Under the pieces are notes generated by a model that searched no databases, was not told the DNA's origin, and was given only the letters and a program-made list of their open reading frames with translations. 64,000 nucleotides of DNA from Gongronella butleri (Eukaryota > Mucoromycota > Mucoromycetes > Mucorales > Cunninghamellaceae): contig JAIWZP010000050.1 in NCBI GenBank assembly GCA_025201375.1, forward strand, positions 124,001-188,000. Direction: 5' to 3'. Numbering within the stretch: the stretch's first letter is position 1; the number at the start of each line of letters is the position of its first letter. This document shows positions 32,135 to 43,880 of the stretch, piece by piece. The position numbers and the translations under genes are program-made.

Positions 32135-34659
32135 TCAATCAGGTCCATCGGGTTTGACTTTTTGGAATGTCGGGGTGGTTGGGTAGGTTGGGCTGGCGGG
32201 CATGCCCTCGTCAGGCTTGGTGGTGCCTGAAAACGAGGTGAATGTGGATTCTGTGACGCATTGTGACAAGGACGACTGAGGGCGCAATGTGCCTGGGAGG
32301 CCACCGTTGCCATATTCGCCGCCGCCATTCGTTTCCATGGGGGATGACGGCCGCCGCAAGGTGCCCAGGGCCGATGTTGACATTGGTCGCTCAGCAAGCC
32401 ATTGTTGTCGCTGCTCGGCATTGTCCCGTGCCGACGGATGCTGCTGCTGAGGCATAAAATACGATCCGCTGGACATTGGCCGCACAATACCGGCCCCTAC
32501 TGGCACGGGGGGCGTGCCACCCACCTGCAGGTGCTCGACTTCCGTGGGTGTCATAGGCGGGCCATGGTAAAACGCATGGTCTTCCATACCCGAGCGTGGA
32601 TCAGGCGGCTCCATGATGAAATCATTCTTTGGCACAGACGCCTTGTGCTCCATGGCGCGAATTTCGGCTTGCATGCGCCGGTAACAGCAGTAAACAAAGC
32701 TTGCAAACAAGAGAATCTACGAGAGAGAAAGAAAAAAAGCGTGTCAAACGCGTCGTGCAACATTCTTTTCACAATTTTTTTGCACTATTTTTACGACGGC
32801 AACAATGGCCAATGCGATGCCAGCGATCATGCCGGGAGTCCAGAACTCGGTAAGATTGTACGAGTCTTTCCAAGTCCAGCTGATGGTGTCCAAAACATTG
32901 ACATCGGCACGATATGAATTGCTCTCGTCGACTCCAAATAAGATAAACAGATCGGTTCCATACATCACGGCTAGGGCATAGCACAACAAACAAAAAGCAG
33001 GCATAAACAAATCGCGGTGTCGCACAAAAAAAAAAGCGGTAAGGCCCCAGTAAAAAAATATCAAATAAAAAGATTAAACTAGTCTCCATCTTTTACCATT
33101 GTGCCCATAGACTTGACCGGCACCCAAAGCGTTCTTGTCGTTGGCTGTAATGGACAAATTGACGTTTTGCCAGGTGGAAGTCGAGATGTTGAACTTGTAG
33201 CACACGTCAAAGACGGGCGCGCGCCCATTTGCACGCTCTGACGCGCCAGAAATAGGAAAAAAAAGTAAATCAGCATCTTTTTTTTTCTTTCCTGGGGATT
33301 GACCCTTACCACCTGTGTCATAGATACCCCCGTAAAGTATGAGCATTCCTCGTCCAGCAGCTACGAGTTAAAAAACAAAAAAATCAGGGCACACGGCGCT
33401 TCAAACTAATAAATGATATGTACCATTGGTCAAAGATGCCGCGCGTCTTGGACTTGGCGGGTCGCCGTTGGCGCGAATGGTACTCCAGGTTTGTTTGACG
33501 GTGTCGTAGACAACGATGTCCATCATGTCGCTGTAATAGCGTGTACGATTGCCATTTTGGTCCTGATCGCCACCATTGGCAATGCCAATGCCGGCCACAA
33601 TATACAACTTGTCATCATCCGTCATGGCAGACGAGTGATCTGCGCGAATGGGTATAAGGCTGGTATTCACGGGCAAAACGTTCCATTTCCACGTCTAAAC
33701 AAAACAAAAATGAGATTTTCGCATGAAAAAAGGATCGGCATTGGCGTGGTACAAAGTCCCTTGCTCTCGGGCTTACCAAGGTATTCAGGGTGTAGAGTGC
33801 GCTGGGAAGCATGACACGTGTGTCATTGAGATGGCTATTGTAAAATCCGTTCAATTCCACGGATTGATTGTCCAAAGATCTACAAGTGACGAAAAAATCA
33901 AGAAAAAAATCAGCAATGTACGCCCTAACCGCGTCATGCTTCAAGCATCTTACACGATCCCGCCCCAGAGATAAATGATATCGTTGGAATCGACCTCAGC
34001 ACTACCTGCAAAACTACAAAAAGAAAAAAAAACGAATTGAGGCAAGCACGAATGCAATGTCTCCTTTTTCGATGCCTTTTTTTTTTTTCCAATGCCTGTC
34101 TTTTTTAGATGGATTTTTTTCATTCTTTTTCATGTCGTACGTGTCAGGGATCACGGATTTGTCGGTAGGGATGTATGCCCAGGTACCATTTCGCGGATAA
34201 TAGACATAAGTTGTGTTTTTGACCTGGCTGCTCACATCGCCATTGTCGCTGCCCTGCAGGAGGACCATGGCCGAGTCATTGTTTGTGGTCAAAAGATTGT
34301 GGCCCCAGCGGCGACCTGTAGGCTCTGGCACGGGCAACACAGGCATGTTCTCCCAGGCATTAACCGGCTGATTAACACGGAAACTGCCTTTTAGATCGAG
34401 TGCCATATGCTCGTCGAAAATCGTCCATGAAAAAGACGCACCTGATTTGCCGCCTCCGTAGCAATGAATGTCGAAACCGAGCAAAGTGCACCCTGCAATA
34501 GAAAAAAAGGCAAAAAGGTAAGAAAACCCCTATTTTTTAATCTTTTTGTGCGACGCTACCTGCCCGATTTCTATCTTGCACGGCATCTGTCCATGCTTCT
34601 ATCATCAGCAAAAGAAACAAGATGGGATGAAACCATAGAAGTTGAAAAAGAAGAGCCAT
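32135..34659 (-). CDS. Kelch-repeat single-pass membrane protein
   Basis: Nine exons (34659-34560, 34492-34141, 34013-33954, 33879-33777, 33694-33424, 33360-33310, 33237-33097, 32970-32795, 32716-32135) encode 611 residues. An N-terminal signal sequence (LLFQLLWFHPILFLLLM) is followed by a kelch-type propeller: repeated units ending in W-x-Y/W and containing GG, for example DIIYLWGG, KLYIVAGIG, MLILYGGIYDTG and AVMYGTDLFILFGVDE. One transmembrane segment near residue 400-418 is created by joining exons 8 and 9 (MIAGIALAIVAVVILLFASFVYCCYRR). A ~190-residue Pro/Ser/Thr/Gln-rich tail follows, presumably cytoplasmic. The topology suggests a type I surface or secretory-pathway receptor or scaffold. 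The ligand is unknown. Confidence 0.87.
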
Positions 34660-35342
34660 CGCGACGGATTCTGCAAAAAGAAAGAAAGAAAAGAAAGAGA
34701 AGGGTGTGCGGAGACGCTGCCTTGGCAAGGATGGGCAGTGCATCTCATTTACAATAACAAAAAAAGGCATGTGCGGGCAGCAGCAGGCGCATCATAAACA
34801 GAGAAGCAGCGAACCATGATTGTTTACGCGACATTGCAGATTGGCTCCCTAGTTTCAATTGGGCTGGGTTCATCCGTTTTTTTTATTTTTTTTTTTTTTT
34901 TGTTGCTTTTTTTTGAGCGTCTGAGAGCTAACCTGGCATGGCAGGGCAAGCTTAGGCTCAGGTTTTCCCGAGACAGATGCATGAACACGCACACAATGGG
35001 GCCCCCACCGAGCCCCCCCATTATATGACGCGCCCAATGGCGCCAGCCAAAAAGAAAGGGGGATGCGCAGGCGCCTTAAAAGGCAATTGCATCTTGAGTC
35101 GAGGATGCATGTGACACTCCAGGGCGTGAGTGACAAAAAAAAAAAAAAAAGGCACCAATCCTTTGGCTGCGATGGCCACTTTGTGTAACATTTGCAAAGC
35201 AAAAGCGTGTTCCCTTTAATTCGCCATACAAAATAGAAAAGGGCCGGGAAAAAGCGGGCAGATACAAGGGGGGAATCGTGTGGAGGAATGGAAAAATAAA
35301 ATAAAAAAAAGAAAAAGAAACAGATAGAGGGGGGAATCATCA
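34660..35342. other. Spacer between the kelch gene and a small ORF
   Basis: About 680 bp with A/T runs, including a T14 near 34889 and an A16 near 35135. A longer ORF on the minus strand here is mostly Phe/Leu/Lys from these runs and is not credible as a protein. Confidence 0.5.
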
Positions 35343-35585
35343 TCAGATGGCCACTGACAATAGTTTGAAGACGATGTCGTCGGTCATGGAAGTAAACACG
35401 GCAGGCGGCGTGAAGGCCGGCGGATTGGCGCCCGGTGTTGTCGGTGTTGACATGCCAGGAGTGAGCAGCGCAGTCAATTTGGATGACAGGCTGGCTGCGT
35501 GGGCTGTGGGCGGCGACGCACCTTTTTGTTTGGATCGATACTGCTCGCGCAGATGCAGAGGGTCGATATCCATGTGGTAAGGCAT
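35343..35585 (-). CDS. Small unrecognised protein, 80 residues
   Basis: An uninterrupted ORF, preceded on its coding strand by a T/A-rich leader like those of the confirmed genes and divergent from NOC2 (360 bp between starts). The protein begins MPYHMDIDPLHLREQYRSK, has a Pro/Thr/Ala-rich middle (TPGMSTPTTPGANPPAFTPP) and ends FTSMTDDIVFKLLSVAI. There is no signal peptide, membrane span or known domain. Its composition is protein-like and has none of the homopolymer residues of the spurious ORFs nearby. Function unknown; it could also be a chance ORF. Confidence 0.5.
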   Translation of the reverse strand: MPYHMDIDPLHLREQYRSKQKGASPPTAHAASLSSKLTALLTPGMSTPTTPGANPPAFTPPAVFTSMTDDIVFKLLSVAI

Positions 35586-35945
35586 TGTAAAAAAAGTAAA
35601 ATAAAAGAAAAACGAGTGGATGGTCGCTTGACAATGGGAAAATAAAAAAAAGCCGATAAAAAAAAGAAAGAGAAATGGAAAGAGGGAATTTCAGGAGAAA
35701 AGGCCAACAAAAAGGGAGGCCAAGCAATCAAAAAGCACGCATTTGAGGCATGGCACGCATTTTTCCGCGGGATTTAAATCCCAAAGGCCGTGAAAAAAAA
35801 AGCGGGGGAGCCGGTCCTGCTGTGCTTTGCCTCTATTTATTGTGCGCTGACGGAGATTGAATAAAAAGCCACCTGCCAAAAGTAAAAAAAAAAAAAAAAG
35901 CGGCATTGTGCTCAAGTATTCTTTTTTTCTTTTGTTACTGCGAAA
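35586..35945. promoter_or_regulatory. Divergent promoter, small ORF and NOC2
   Basis: 360 bp between the two start codons, with an A16 run at 35884-35899 and a short T/C tract directly before the NOC2 ATG. Confidence 0.4.
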
Positions 35946-38626
35946 ATGGGCAAAGCGACTAAGCAGACTGTCAAGTTTCAAAAGAACAGGTTGAAGCAGA
36001 CGCTTGAGCGGCGCAAGAAGCAGGCCAAGGTCAAGCAACAGATCAAGCGTCGCCAAGACAAAAAGGCCAAAAGCAGCAAACACGCTCATAGTACGCCTTT
36101 TTTCACGCTTTGCACGATCCCCGTACTGACCCGCGTTTTTTCCCATTAGAACGCAACGACGACGACAGCGACAAGCCCACTGAGGCGCCCCAGGGCGATT
36201 CAATTAACGAGTATGATGATTTTCGCTTCATACAATCTCGAGCTCACGCCTTTTTTTTCTTTAGTCTCGCCACCGTGGCTGACAAAGAAACTTATTTCTG
36301 CAACTTTAGCCTCGACAGCGAAGATGTGCTCGATTTGGACGTGGACAAGGTAAGCTATTGCATGATGCAAATGGGGTGAAAAGTGAACCATTATAGGAGT
36401 TTGAGAGAATATTGGGATACAATCAAGAAAACAAAGAGAAAAATGGACCCGCAGCAGCACGAAATTGACCACCAATCGTGTAGGAATCCGAGCTCGAGAT
36501 TTTGGACGAGATTGATGCACCTGACGAGGTCGACGATGATGGCATCCCCGTTGTCGTGGATCTTGGCGATGACGACATGGGCGAATCCGACGACGAGGAA
36601 GACGAAGACGAAGATGAGGAGGAAGAGCAGGATGACACGCAGGTGGTCACGAAAGAAATGCTTGCCGAATGGCGCGAACAAGCCAAAAAACGCTCGCCGC
36701 AGGCTTTCCGTCATCTTCTTCTCGCTTTCCGTGCCATTGCCCTGGATGATGACACCGAACCCGTGCAATATCGCATCAACAGCAGCTCGGGTAAGCACGA
36801 GAACACGAAGCGACGCTTCAATGGGTCGTGTCTGACGCGTCTTTTTTTTTTCTCCCTCTTTTTTTCCGACTAGTTTACCATGGCATTGTGACAACAACGA
36901 CGGCTTGCGCGTATCCTATTCTTAGCAGCCAGCTCATTCTCAACAAAAAGGTGCGCCATCCCTCCAAGACGCGTTTCTGGACGCGTCTACGCCCCGTGGT
37001 GCAGCTGTTCCTTAACAATTTGGTGCGCTTTGTGCGCGACCTTGATCAAGAAGACTTGCTGATGCATATCATGACCCACACGGAGCCCTGCGCCATTTAC
37101 TTTGGCTGTTTCCCCAAGCTGGCCAATGAATACCTTCGAGTAAGCTACCCTTTTTGCCATTTTTTGCGTGTTTTAAGCCCTTTCGACGTCATTTTTGCTC
37201 TTGTGACATTTTCTTCTGCGTCATCGGACATCGCTCATCGCTCTCTTTATTTCTTTTTAGGTGCTTTTGGATAGGTGGTCGGACTTGTCATTGTCGTCGG
37301 ACGCGCGTTTTACATGTTACAAGTCGATTCGCGCGCTTGCGACGCAGGCATCCGACGTGGGCAGCAAAGCCACGTTCCTGCCACATGCGCTCAAGGGTGT
37401 GTACTTGACGTTTGCCAAGCGCGCCACCAAGATCAACGAGCAATCGTTCCAGAGTGTGCAGCAGATGATGGATGAGGCTGCTGATCTATACGCGGTGGAT
37501 CCCAAGATCAGCCAGACGCACGCACACGTCTATTTGCAGCAGCTTGCCGATCACTTAAAGACCGCACGCAAACAAAAGACCGTCGAGAACTTCAAGGCCA
37601 TCTATACCTGGCAATATGTCATGTGCCTCGACTTTTGGTCCAATGTCATTGCTGTCGCTTGCAATCCCGAGGTTGGTGCCACCGCAATGCAGCAGCTCTT
37701 GCCCCCCGTCATTGATCTGTCGCTCATCACCATGAGGTAAGTATTTTCTTTATTTTAAAAATATGACCCAATTCTCATCTTTTCTCTCCTCTAGATTGAA
37801 CCCCACCGCCCAATTCTTGCCGCTGCGCATCCACATTCTGCGCTCGCTGATTGCGCTCATCGATTCGACCGGCTTTTTCATCCCATTGGCGCCATTTTTG
37901 TTTGACGTTTTCGAAAATGAGATTTTCCGCTCCAGCGCGCAACATGATGCTGGCGATGAGGCCTTTGTGTGGGAACACCACCTCAAGGTGCCAAAGCAGT
38001 TTGCAAACACCAAAGTATACCAGGTAAAGGAGCCAAATCTTCGACAATCACACTTTACAGTGTATTCATTTTCCGCCGAAATGTCCCTTTTTAGACCGCC
38101 GTTTATAATGTGACGCATGACATGATCCTGGATTACTATGCTTGCTTTGGTCTGTCCATTGCCTACCCGGAATTGGCCATCCCTGCCATTGCAAAGGTAA
38201 AAAAAAAAGGGGGGGGGAGAACAGTGCGAATTGGTAGCAATTAGGAGGTGACAAGGGGTGCTTACCTTGCCTTTTTCAATCGTAGCTCAAAGAACAACGA
38301 GAACGATTCAACGGAACCAAGTTTATCAAGTCGCTAAAGCAATTGATCGACAAGGTAACGAAAAAAAAAAAATCAAGGAGGCGCATCGCATGACGCGTGA
38401 ACAACAATGGAAAGGCAGAATGTCGAACAACGAAAACCCCTCATTTTTTTTTCTTTTCTCTCTCTCTCGTTAGATGGAGACTCACAAGAATTACATTGAG
38501 CAAAAGCGCGCGCCCATCGAGTACACAGCGACGAAATTGGACGAGGCAATGTCATTTTTGCGTAACACCGAGTTTGAAGCGACTCCCCTTGGCAACTACC
38601 TGAAACGACGCGAAGCATCTGCATAG
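35946..38626 (+). CDS. NOC2: Nucleolar complex protein 2, pre-60S export factor
   Basis: Ten exons (35946-36090, 36150-36210, 36265-36349, 36484-36790, 36874-37139, 37261-37736, 37795-38023, 38095-38196, 38286-38354, 38474-38626) encode 630 residues. The N terminus is strongly basic (MGKATKQTVKFQKNRLKQTLERRKK), followed by a very acidic stretch in exon 4 (runs of D and E), then the Noc2 helical-repeat domain with SSQLILNKKVRHPS, YFGCFPKLANEYLRVLLDRW, FKAIYTWQYVMCLDFW, LNPTAQFLPLRIHILRSL and FIPLAPFLFDVFE. Known role: partner of Noc1/Mak21 and Noc3 in intranuclear movement of 66S pre-ribosomes. The final residues (TPLGNYLKRREA) match the family tail. All intron phases are consistent. Confidence 0.93.
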
Positions 38627-38899
38627 ACCCCTCTCATGGGCCACCCCCTCCCTTTTTTTTCACATTTCTCTTGCATCTGTCTCACCTTCTCTCGCAACTT
38701 TTTTTAATAAAGAACGCATCACTTCATGTTCCAAATGGCGGAAAAAAGAGGGCCGATAGTGCTCGATTTGGCAAGATCACGGAGGCTACAGCGTGAGGCG
38801 GAAAATCAAGGGCGGGCAAAGCGATACTCTTTTTTTTTTAATTTCGCTCTTTTTCCTCTTTTTCTCTTTCTTTTTTATCTTTTTTCTCCACCCTTTATT

Positions 38900-39049
38900 A
38901 TGATCGAACACGTTGCCACCGCGTCGCAATACCTGGCCATGATTACCATTGCGCCAGTCACTTTCCTTATTGTCGTTGATATCATTCTTTACGTTTATCG
39001 CAACGTCGACCAGCTGCTACACGCCAAAAAGAAGCTTGCGCCAGCCTGA
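38900..39049 (+). CDS. Tiny single-pass membrane protein, 49 residues
   Basis: A short intronless ORF follows a long T/C tract of the kind that precedes confirmed genes here. One hydrophobic segment (LAMITIAPVTFLIVVDIILYVY) is flanked by an N-terminal MIEHVATASQY and a basic tail (HAKKKLAPA). Many small eukaryotic organelle subunits have this build, but no family was recognised. Downstream, 39161-39234 has GTATGG...CAG ends and could be a 3'-UTR intron. The ORF could be part of a longer spliced gene. Confidence 0.5.
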   Translation: MIEHVATASQYLAMITIAPVTFLIVVDIILYVYRNVDQLLHAKKKLAPA

Positions 39050-40437
39050 ACTTGTTCGTTTTCGCCTTTTGCTAGCCATTTTCACGCCACACTCCTTCTC
39101 TAACAATCACTCCATCCTCCTCTCATTCATCAAGCTCTTTTCAATGGTCCATTATATCAGGTATGGGCCAAAAAAAAAAGGCCAAAATGCCATGGAAAAC
39201 ACTCACAATTGCCCTCATCTCTCTCTTTTTGCAGTCATTGGCACACTAGCCTCACTCTGGTTCGTGTCACTCGACCATCACTCCTGATTCATGCCCCCTC
39301 ATCCCTTTGTCCCACGTGTACACTGGCCATTCACTCACTTTTACTCTTCTAAATGTCATCCTTCTTGGTTGATACGATTCCCTATTGAAATGAAATCACC
39401 TATTTACCAGCTTTACCCGATGGGCGGAGTGGTTGGGGCAAAAAAAAGGGCGGGCTGAAATGCGAAGCACATCTTTGGGGCAGCGCGCCTTGCCCATCTT
39501 TTTTTTTGTTTTTTTTTTCTCATGGCCAATTACGGCCATGTCACACAATATGCCCTTGGCAAGCAATGGGGGGCGGGGGCAGCAGAAGGGGGCTCAACAT
39601 CTCAGCGTGGCATTCTCACGTTGATAAATGCATTGGCCAGGCAATGACAACAATACACATTGAAAAGAGCTGCCAAGCCTCGGCAATGCCAAAGAGTCAG
39701 ACGAGTGCCTCGCCTGACATCCAGCCCCCTTTAATCACGAATGAAATGACATCAGAGGCGCTAAAACCAGAGGAAAATGTGTACTCTAGCAACCTTGGAT
39801 CACGAATCACGCCAAAAAACGAATTGTCGCCCAAACCAGCAAAAATGGATTCCCGGCTGATCTGCAAGATTTATCAGGTGCAAAATTTGCTCCGCGGTGC
39901 ACAGGCACAAACAGAACGTCAATGGCAAACGTGACGTGACAGGTGTTTTTACACTTTTTGCGTTCCTTTTTGCAATTTATTACGCGCACCGCGCGCCGCG
40001 CTGAGCATTGATCTAAGATTCGTGTATCTTCACAACCTCGACGTACTCTGCTTTCAATTGAGCCATTTTTCCCGATGGCGGTCAGCGCGGTTGGGTGGTG
40101 CGAGTGACACCAGAGAGTCATTTACCACGATGTAAGCCTTTAATTAAAATCAGCACAATTCACTCATTTTGAACTTCAAACCTCTCAAATTAAGAGTATT
40201 CCCTTGCCACGGATCTAAGAGAAGTTCTGTCACGTTGGATCGATCAGAGAAAAAAAAACCTATGATAATAAAACGAGGGCGAAGTCTCATGTCTCATATA
40301 CAACGCGTGTCATTGTTCCTCATGATCAGAAGAGTTGAAAGGATGTTTTTATTTTATCATTGCTGCTTTGCAGTCTTGCTTGTTCAGTGAAATATAGACG
40401 ACGCGCAGCGAGGCATCTGGAAGCGCGTCAAAGACGG
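39050..40437. other. 1.4 kb spacer before the DUF4243 pair
   Basis: The first ~300 bp are C/T-rich (3' flank of the 49-residue ORF). A 97-codon ORF at 39644-39934 lacks a domain and codon bias. The remainder is AT-rich with no gene. Confidence 0.45.
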
Positions 40438-42032
40438 CTATTTCGACATGTCATCGAGCATCCTTTGAAAATTCTCGCCGGGGCGTGGAACGTCGTAGAA
40501 CACGGGCTTATCATAGCCAATTCCAAAGCACCAGGGATACGGGCGCTTAAACGTAAGCGCGGTCAGGCGCGCGGCTTTGTAAAATATATGATTTGGGTCC
40601 TCTTGGCCGAATTGGCTGTCGAGCATCACGAGCGTGCGCACGGCCTTGACGAGATGAAGGTCCAAAAAGTTAATGCTGCTCTTGATCACGGGCCACCATG
40701 CCTGAACACCGCGCTCGTCGGCCTCCTTTTCATTGCCGTCTTCGTCATCCAGCCAAGAACGGTTCACTTTGGGCGCGCCGGCAATCAAATACACGACAGA
40801 TACGTGCCGCATGTAGAATTGAAGCACGGCCACCTGCTGCTCAATAGAGAAATGGCGCAGAATCAATGGCATAAAGTAGCATGACGTGAGCGCATGCAGG
40901 CTATATGTTATTGTACATAAAAAAAGGCCAAAGAAGAAAGAAAAAAAGTCAGCCATTAATGCTCTTGTTTGCAATTTGACGCATCCACTTGCATGAAAAA
41001 GTCAAAATAGGCAGCACCATCATCGCGCGAGGGCATTGTCGTCGCGTATGCGTACACAATGGCTTTGGACAATTCCAAAAATTTGGATTTCAGCACCTTT
41101 TCGTCCGCTAGCGCGTAAAAAAAAAAAAAAAAAAAAAAGAATTGGCACCTCCAGATGTGTATTTTTGTTCTTGTTTTACCTTCCAAGTGCCACTGGGAGC
41201 ACGTGGCCTCAATGAATTTGGCGGATTTGTCGCTTGTGACGCGATCATAGCCGATGGCGTCGCTCATTGTAAAAGGACGCGCCGTTTCAAAGCCCAATTG
41301 CGCGCGATTCGCGTGTAATGTGTCCAAGATGTCGAGCACTGACGTGGCTTTGCCAGGATGATTGGGCTGCGGCGCGAGGCCACGATCAAGCAACCAATTG
41401 GAAAAAATCGGCTGCGAAGCGTCATAGTCAGGTGGTTGTGTGGAGCAAAGAGCTAATCCCTCGGCCAAAACAAGGTTATTGCGGAACTCGAGCGCATAGC
41501 CGACATGAATCAAGCCATGCAAAATGCCATTGTGGCTCTGCACAAACACTTTTGGGTTCGTAAAGTGCTTTTTGAAAGCGGCGTCAAATCCGTGCAGCTC
41601 GATTTCCTTTGTGTAAAACACCAAGTAGTCGTGGAAATACTTTGGATCACCCAGGTGAGCCCCGAATTCGCCCTGGTTGAGGAGCGACGCGTGCGGATCA
41701 TCGTAATGCAAAGGCGAAAGCGCGCGCTGCACCGATAAATGGTAGTCATACTGCGTCTGCAATTCCTCGGCTGTCGCGCCGAGACTGTAGCATGCAAGCA
41801 GAATGTGCGCCGTGTGATTGTGGCGGACACCATCAAAAAAGATGTCCTGTAAAAAAAAAAAAAAAAGGGTCAACACGCTTGAACGTGTCTCCTTTTTATC
41901 ATCTTCTTTATTTACCAGCTTGTGGTTCTTCTCGAGCAGCTCATTCAACTTGGCAGTCGAAGCGTGGCTAATGCCAGGGAAACGCAGAGTGCTGTCCTTG
42001 GTTGTTGTCACGGCCGCTGGAGTCCCGGTCAT
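40438..42032 (-). CDS. Questin oxidase-like protein (DUF4243), paralog 1
   Basis: Exons 42032-41916, 41846-41180, 41107-40993 and 40900-40438 encode 453 residues. Conserved features of the questin_oxidase/DUF4243 family: FDGVRHNHTAHILLACYSLGA at ~43-63, LGDPKYFHDYLVFYTKEI, HNGILHGLIHVGYALEF (HGLIH, candidate ligand residues), LHALTSCYFMPLIL, and the C-terminal FYKAARLTALTFKRPYPWCFGIGYD. The founding member GedK cleaves questin by a Baeyer-Villiger reaction; relatives are broad and mostly uncharacterised, so the substrate is unknown. Intron 3 (40992-40901) begins GCAAGT, not GT. A GT donor 4 bases on would break the frame, and the paralog has an ordinary GT donor at the same place. Confidence 0.88.
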
Positions 42033-42100
42033 TTTCAATGGGAAAAGTGTGAAGAAAGTGTGAGAATTAAAAAAAAATTCTGGATTGAATTCCAAAGCCC

Positions 42101-42110
42101 CTTTATTTAT
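42101..42110 (-). promoter_or_regulatory. TATA-like element of DUF4243 paralog 1
   Basis: ATAAATAAAG on the coding strand, ~70 bp before the ATG at 42032. Confidence 0.4.
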
Positions 42111-42994
42111 GCAGCTGATGCGCGCGTAGCGCGCACACTCGTCCTGGTCTCATCTTGTTTGTTTTGTCAGCAATCATGCAACGAGCGCAATTGGCCGGCG
42201 CTCAATAATTTTCCATGAGCCGGGTCGCTCCCGTACAACGGTCCACGAGGCTCAGATGATCTGCACGCTCGCTGCACCTCGACACCTCAGCCAATCGCAT
42301 CGTCTTTGTCAGATATCGACCGTTAGGGCGCGCATCCCACGCTTTTTTTTGACATTTTGCAAGGCATTTGCCTGCTATTCATCATCCAAAAGAAGGACAA
42401 CAGGGGTAAAGAGTTAAGGTGGGCGAGGATTGGCTGGTCCACGCGGTGTCAGCGGCTTTAAACCCAGATTTCGAGGCCGGAACGACCACTGTAGCGCGTT
42501 CATGCACAATTGAGCATGCAAAAGGAGTAAAAAGACGAGCTCATGCACATTTGAGCAAACCATTACGCTTTTAGTGCCCCTCTTCTTCAGAAAATGAAAT
42601 TAAAACGACAAATCATCTAGGCGGTCATCGAACAATCCACAATTTTCGCAATTTCAGTGCTTGCTTATGATGGCTCGCGGACTTGTTCTTAAACAGGGAT
42701 AAATTTTGCATCGCAGACACGAGATGCAACCAGCCGTCATTTCTTGTCCGCTTGAGGGTCCCAAAGTACGAGGTTTATACGCTTGCAAAAGTCGAAAAAC
42801 CACTTGAAAGCGAATTTGCTCGCCATCGTAAGCGACAATGCGTGAAGCCATCAAGTAATGATAAATGAAAAATTCTCGCTTTCGTCGAGTGCAAGTGGTT
42901 TCTCGGCGACTTGAAGATGAAGATAGTTCGAATGGCGACGAATTTACGAAAATCACTGAAGTCACGAGATTTCAGGAGACGAAACAAGATCGTG

Positions 42995-43880
42995 AGACAT
43001 AAAAACGCGTCCTAATGTCAAATGGCAAGCGCGAAAAACGAATGGGATGAAACTTGCAGCGGTCAAAAGCGGCATTGGGGCACAAAATGCAAATCAAATA
43101 TTTGGCCATGGCGAGCTCCAAAACAGAACCGAAAAAATAGGTCCCCAGAAACTTGCCAAACTTACACAGAGGAACAATTGCATGGTGAACCCGACAAAAA
43201 AAGGCTAAAAAGCACCCAATCGATCAGGTCGTTGGCGAGAAATTTATGTTTTTAGATGAAACTTCAAGCGCGAATTGCAAGGGAAAAACACGCCTTTAGA
43301 TCTCCGGTGACGCGTCCATTAGCAAAAGAGACGTCATTTGCATGGATTTGATTAGGAATAGACGCGTATAACTCGGCGGCTGACGCGGTTTAACACGCGT
43401 CAAAAGTTGCCTATAGTTTTGAAACCGTACCAAATTGGCCAAAAAGTCATATTTTTTACTGGTCACCGATGGTCACGTACGCAACAAATTGTGCTCTTTC
43501 TGATGGTGTATGTTTCATCGAGATACAGGCACTAATCGTTGAGATGACTTTGAGATGAAAAATCGCAGTTTTTTGCGTTTTGCGCCGGAACAAGTCAATG
43601 GACACATGGTTTTTACTGCACCCTCTATCGGTAAATAATGGCCATCTATCATGTGATTAAATGGCGTGGCGATCCGGGGGAAATAATTTTGTGATTTTCC
43701 GAAGGTCGACTGTACGCCTTGAAAATTCGCAATTTGGAAGATCGTGATTTGCGCACCATCCAGTGAACGCAGCGACATGAATTCTTGCCAGGCAGGCATT
43801 TCTGGGTTTCTCTTTTCAGAAAAATAATAAAAACTAGAGGTCAATTAGATCGTTGTCGAGAGCAAGCGAGAAATTTGACA
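42995..43880. repeat. Dispersed repeat family A, copy A2
   Basis: Co-linear with A1 (985-1830) through the landmarks listed there, with many substitutions. It sits between two paralogous genes. No ORF with a transposon domain. After 43880 a related short motif, GATGAAACTTGCCACCGTTG (43925), also occurs in A2 at 43048 and in family B (56202). Confidence 0.75.

Noticed and set aside
34870..35727. 285-codon ORF on the - strand
   Set aside because: Dominated by Phe, Leu and Lys encoded by T and A runs, spanning promoter DNA and overlapping the small ORF at 35343-35585; no domain.
39644..39934. 97-codon ORF on the + strand
   Set aside because: No recognisable domain, weak codon bias and no pyrimidine leader directly before the ATG; left as unproven.
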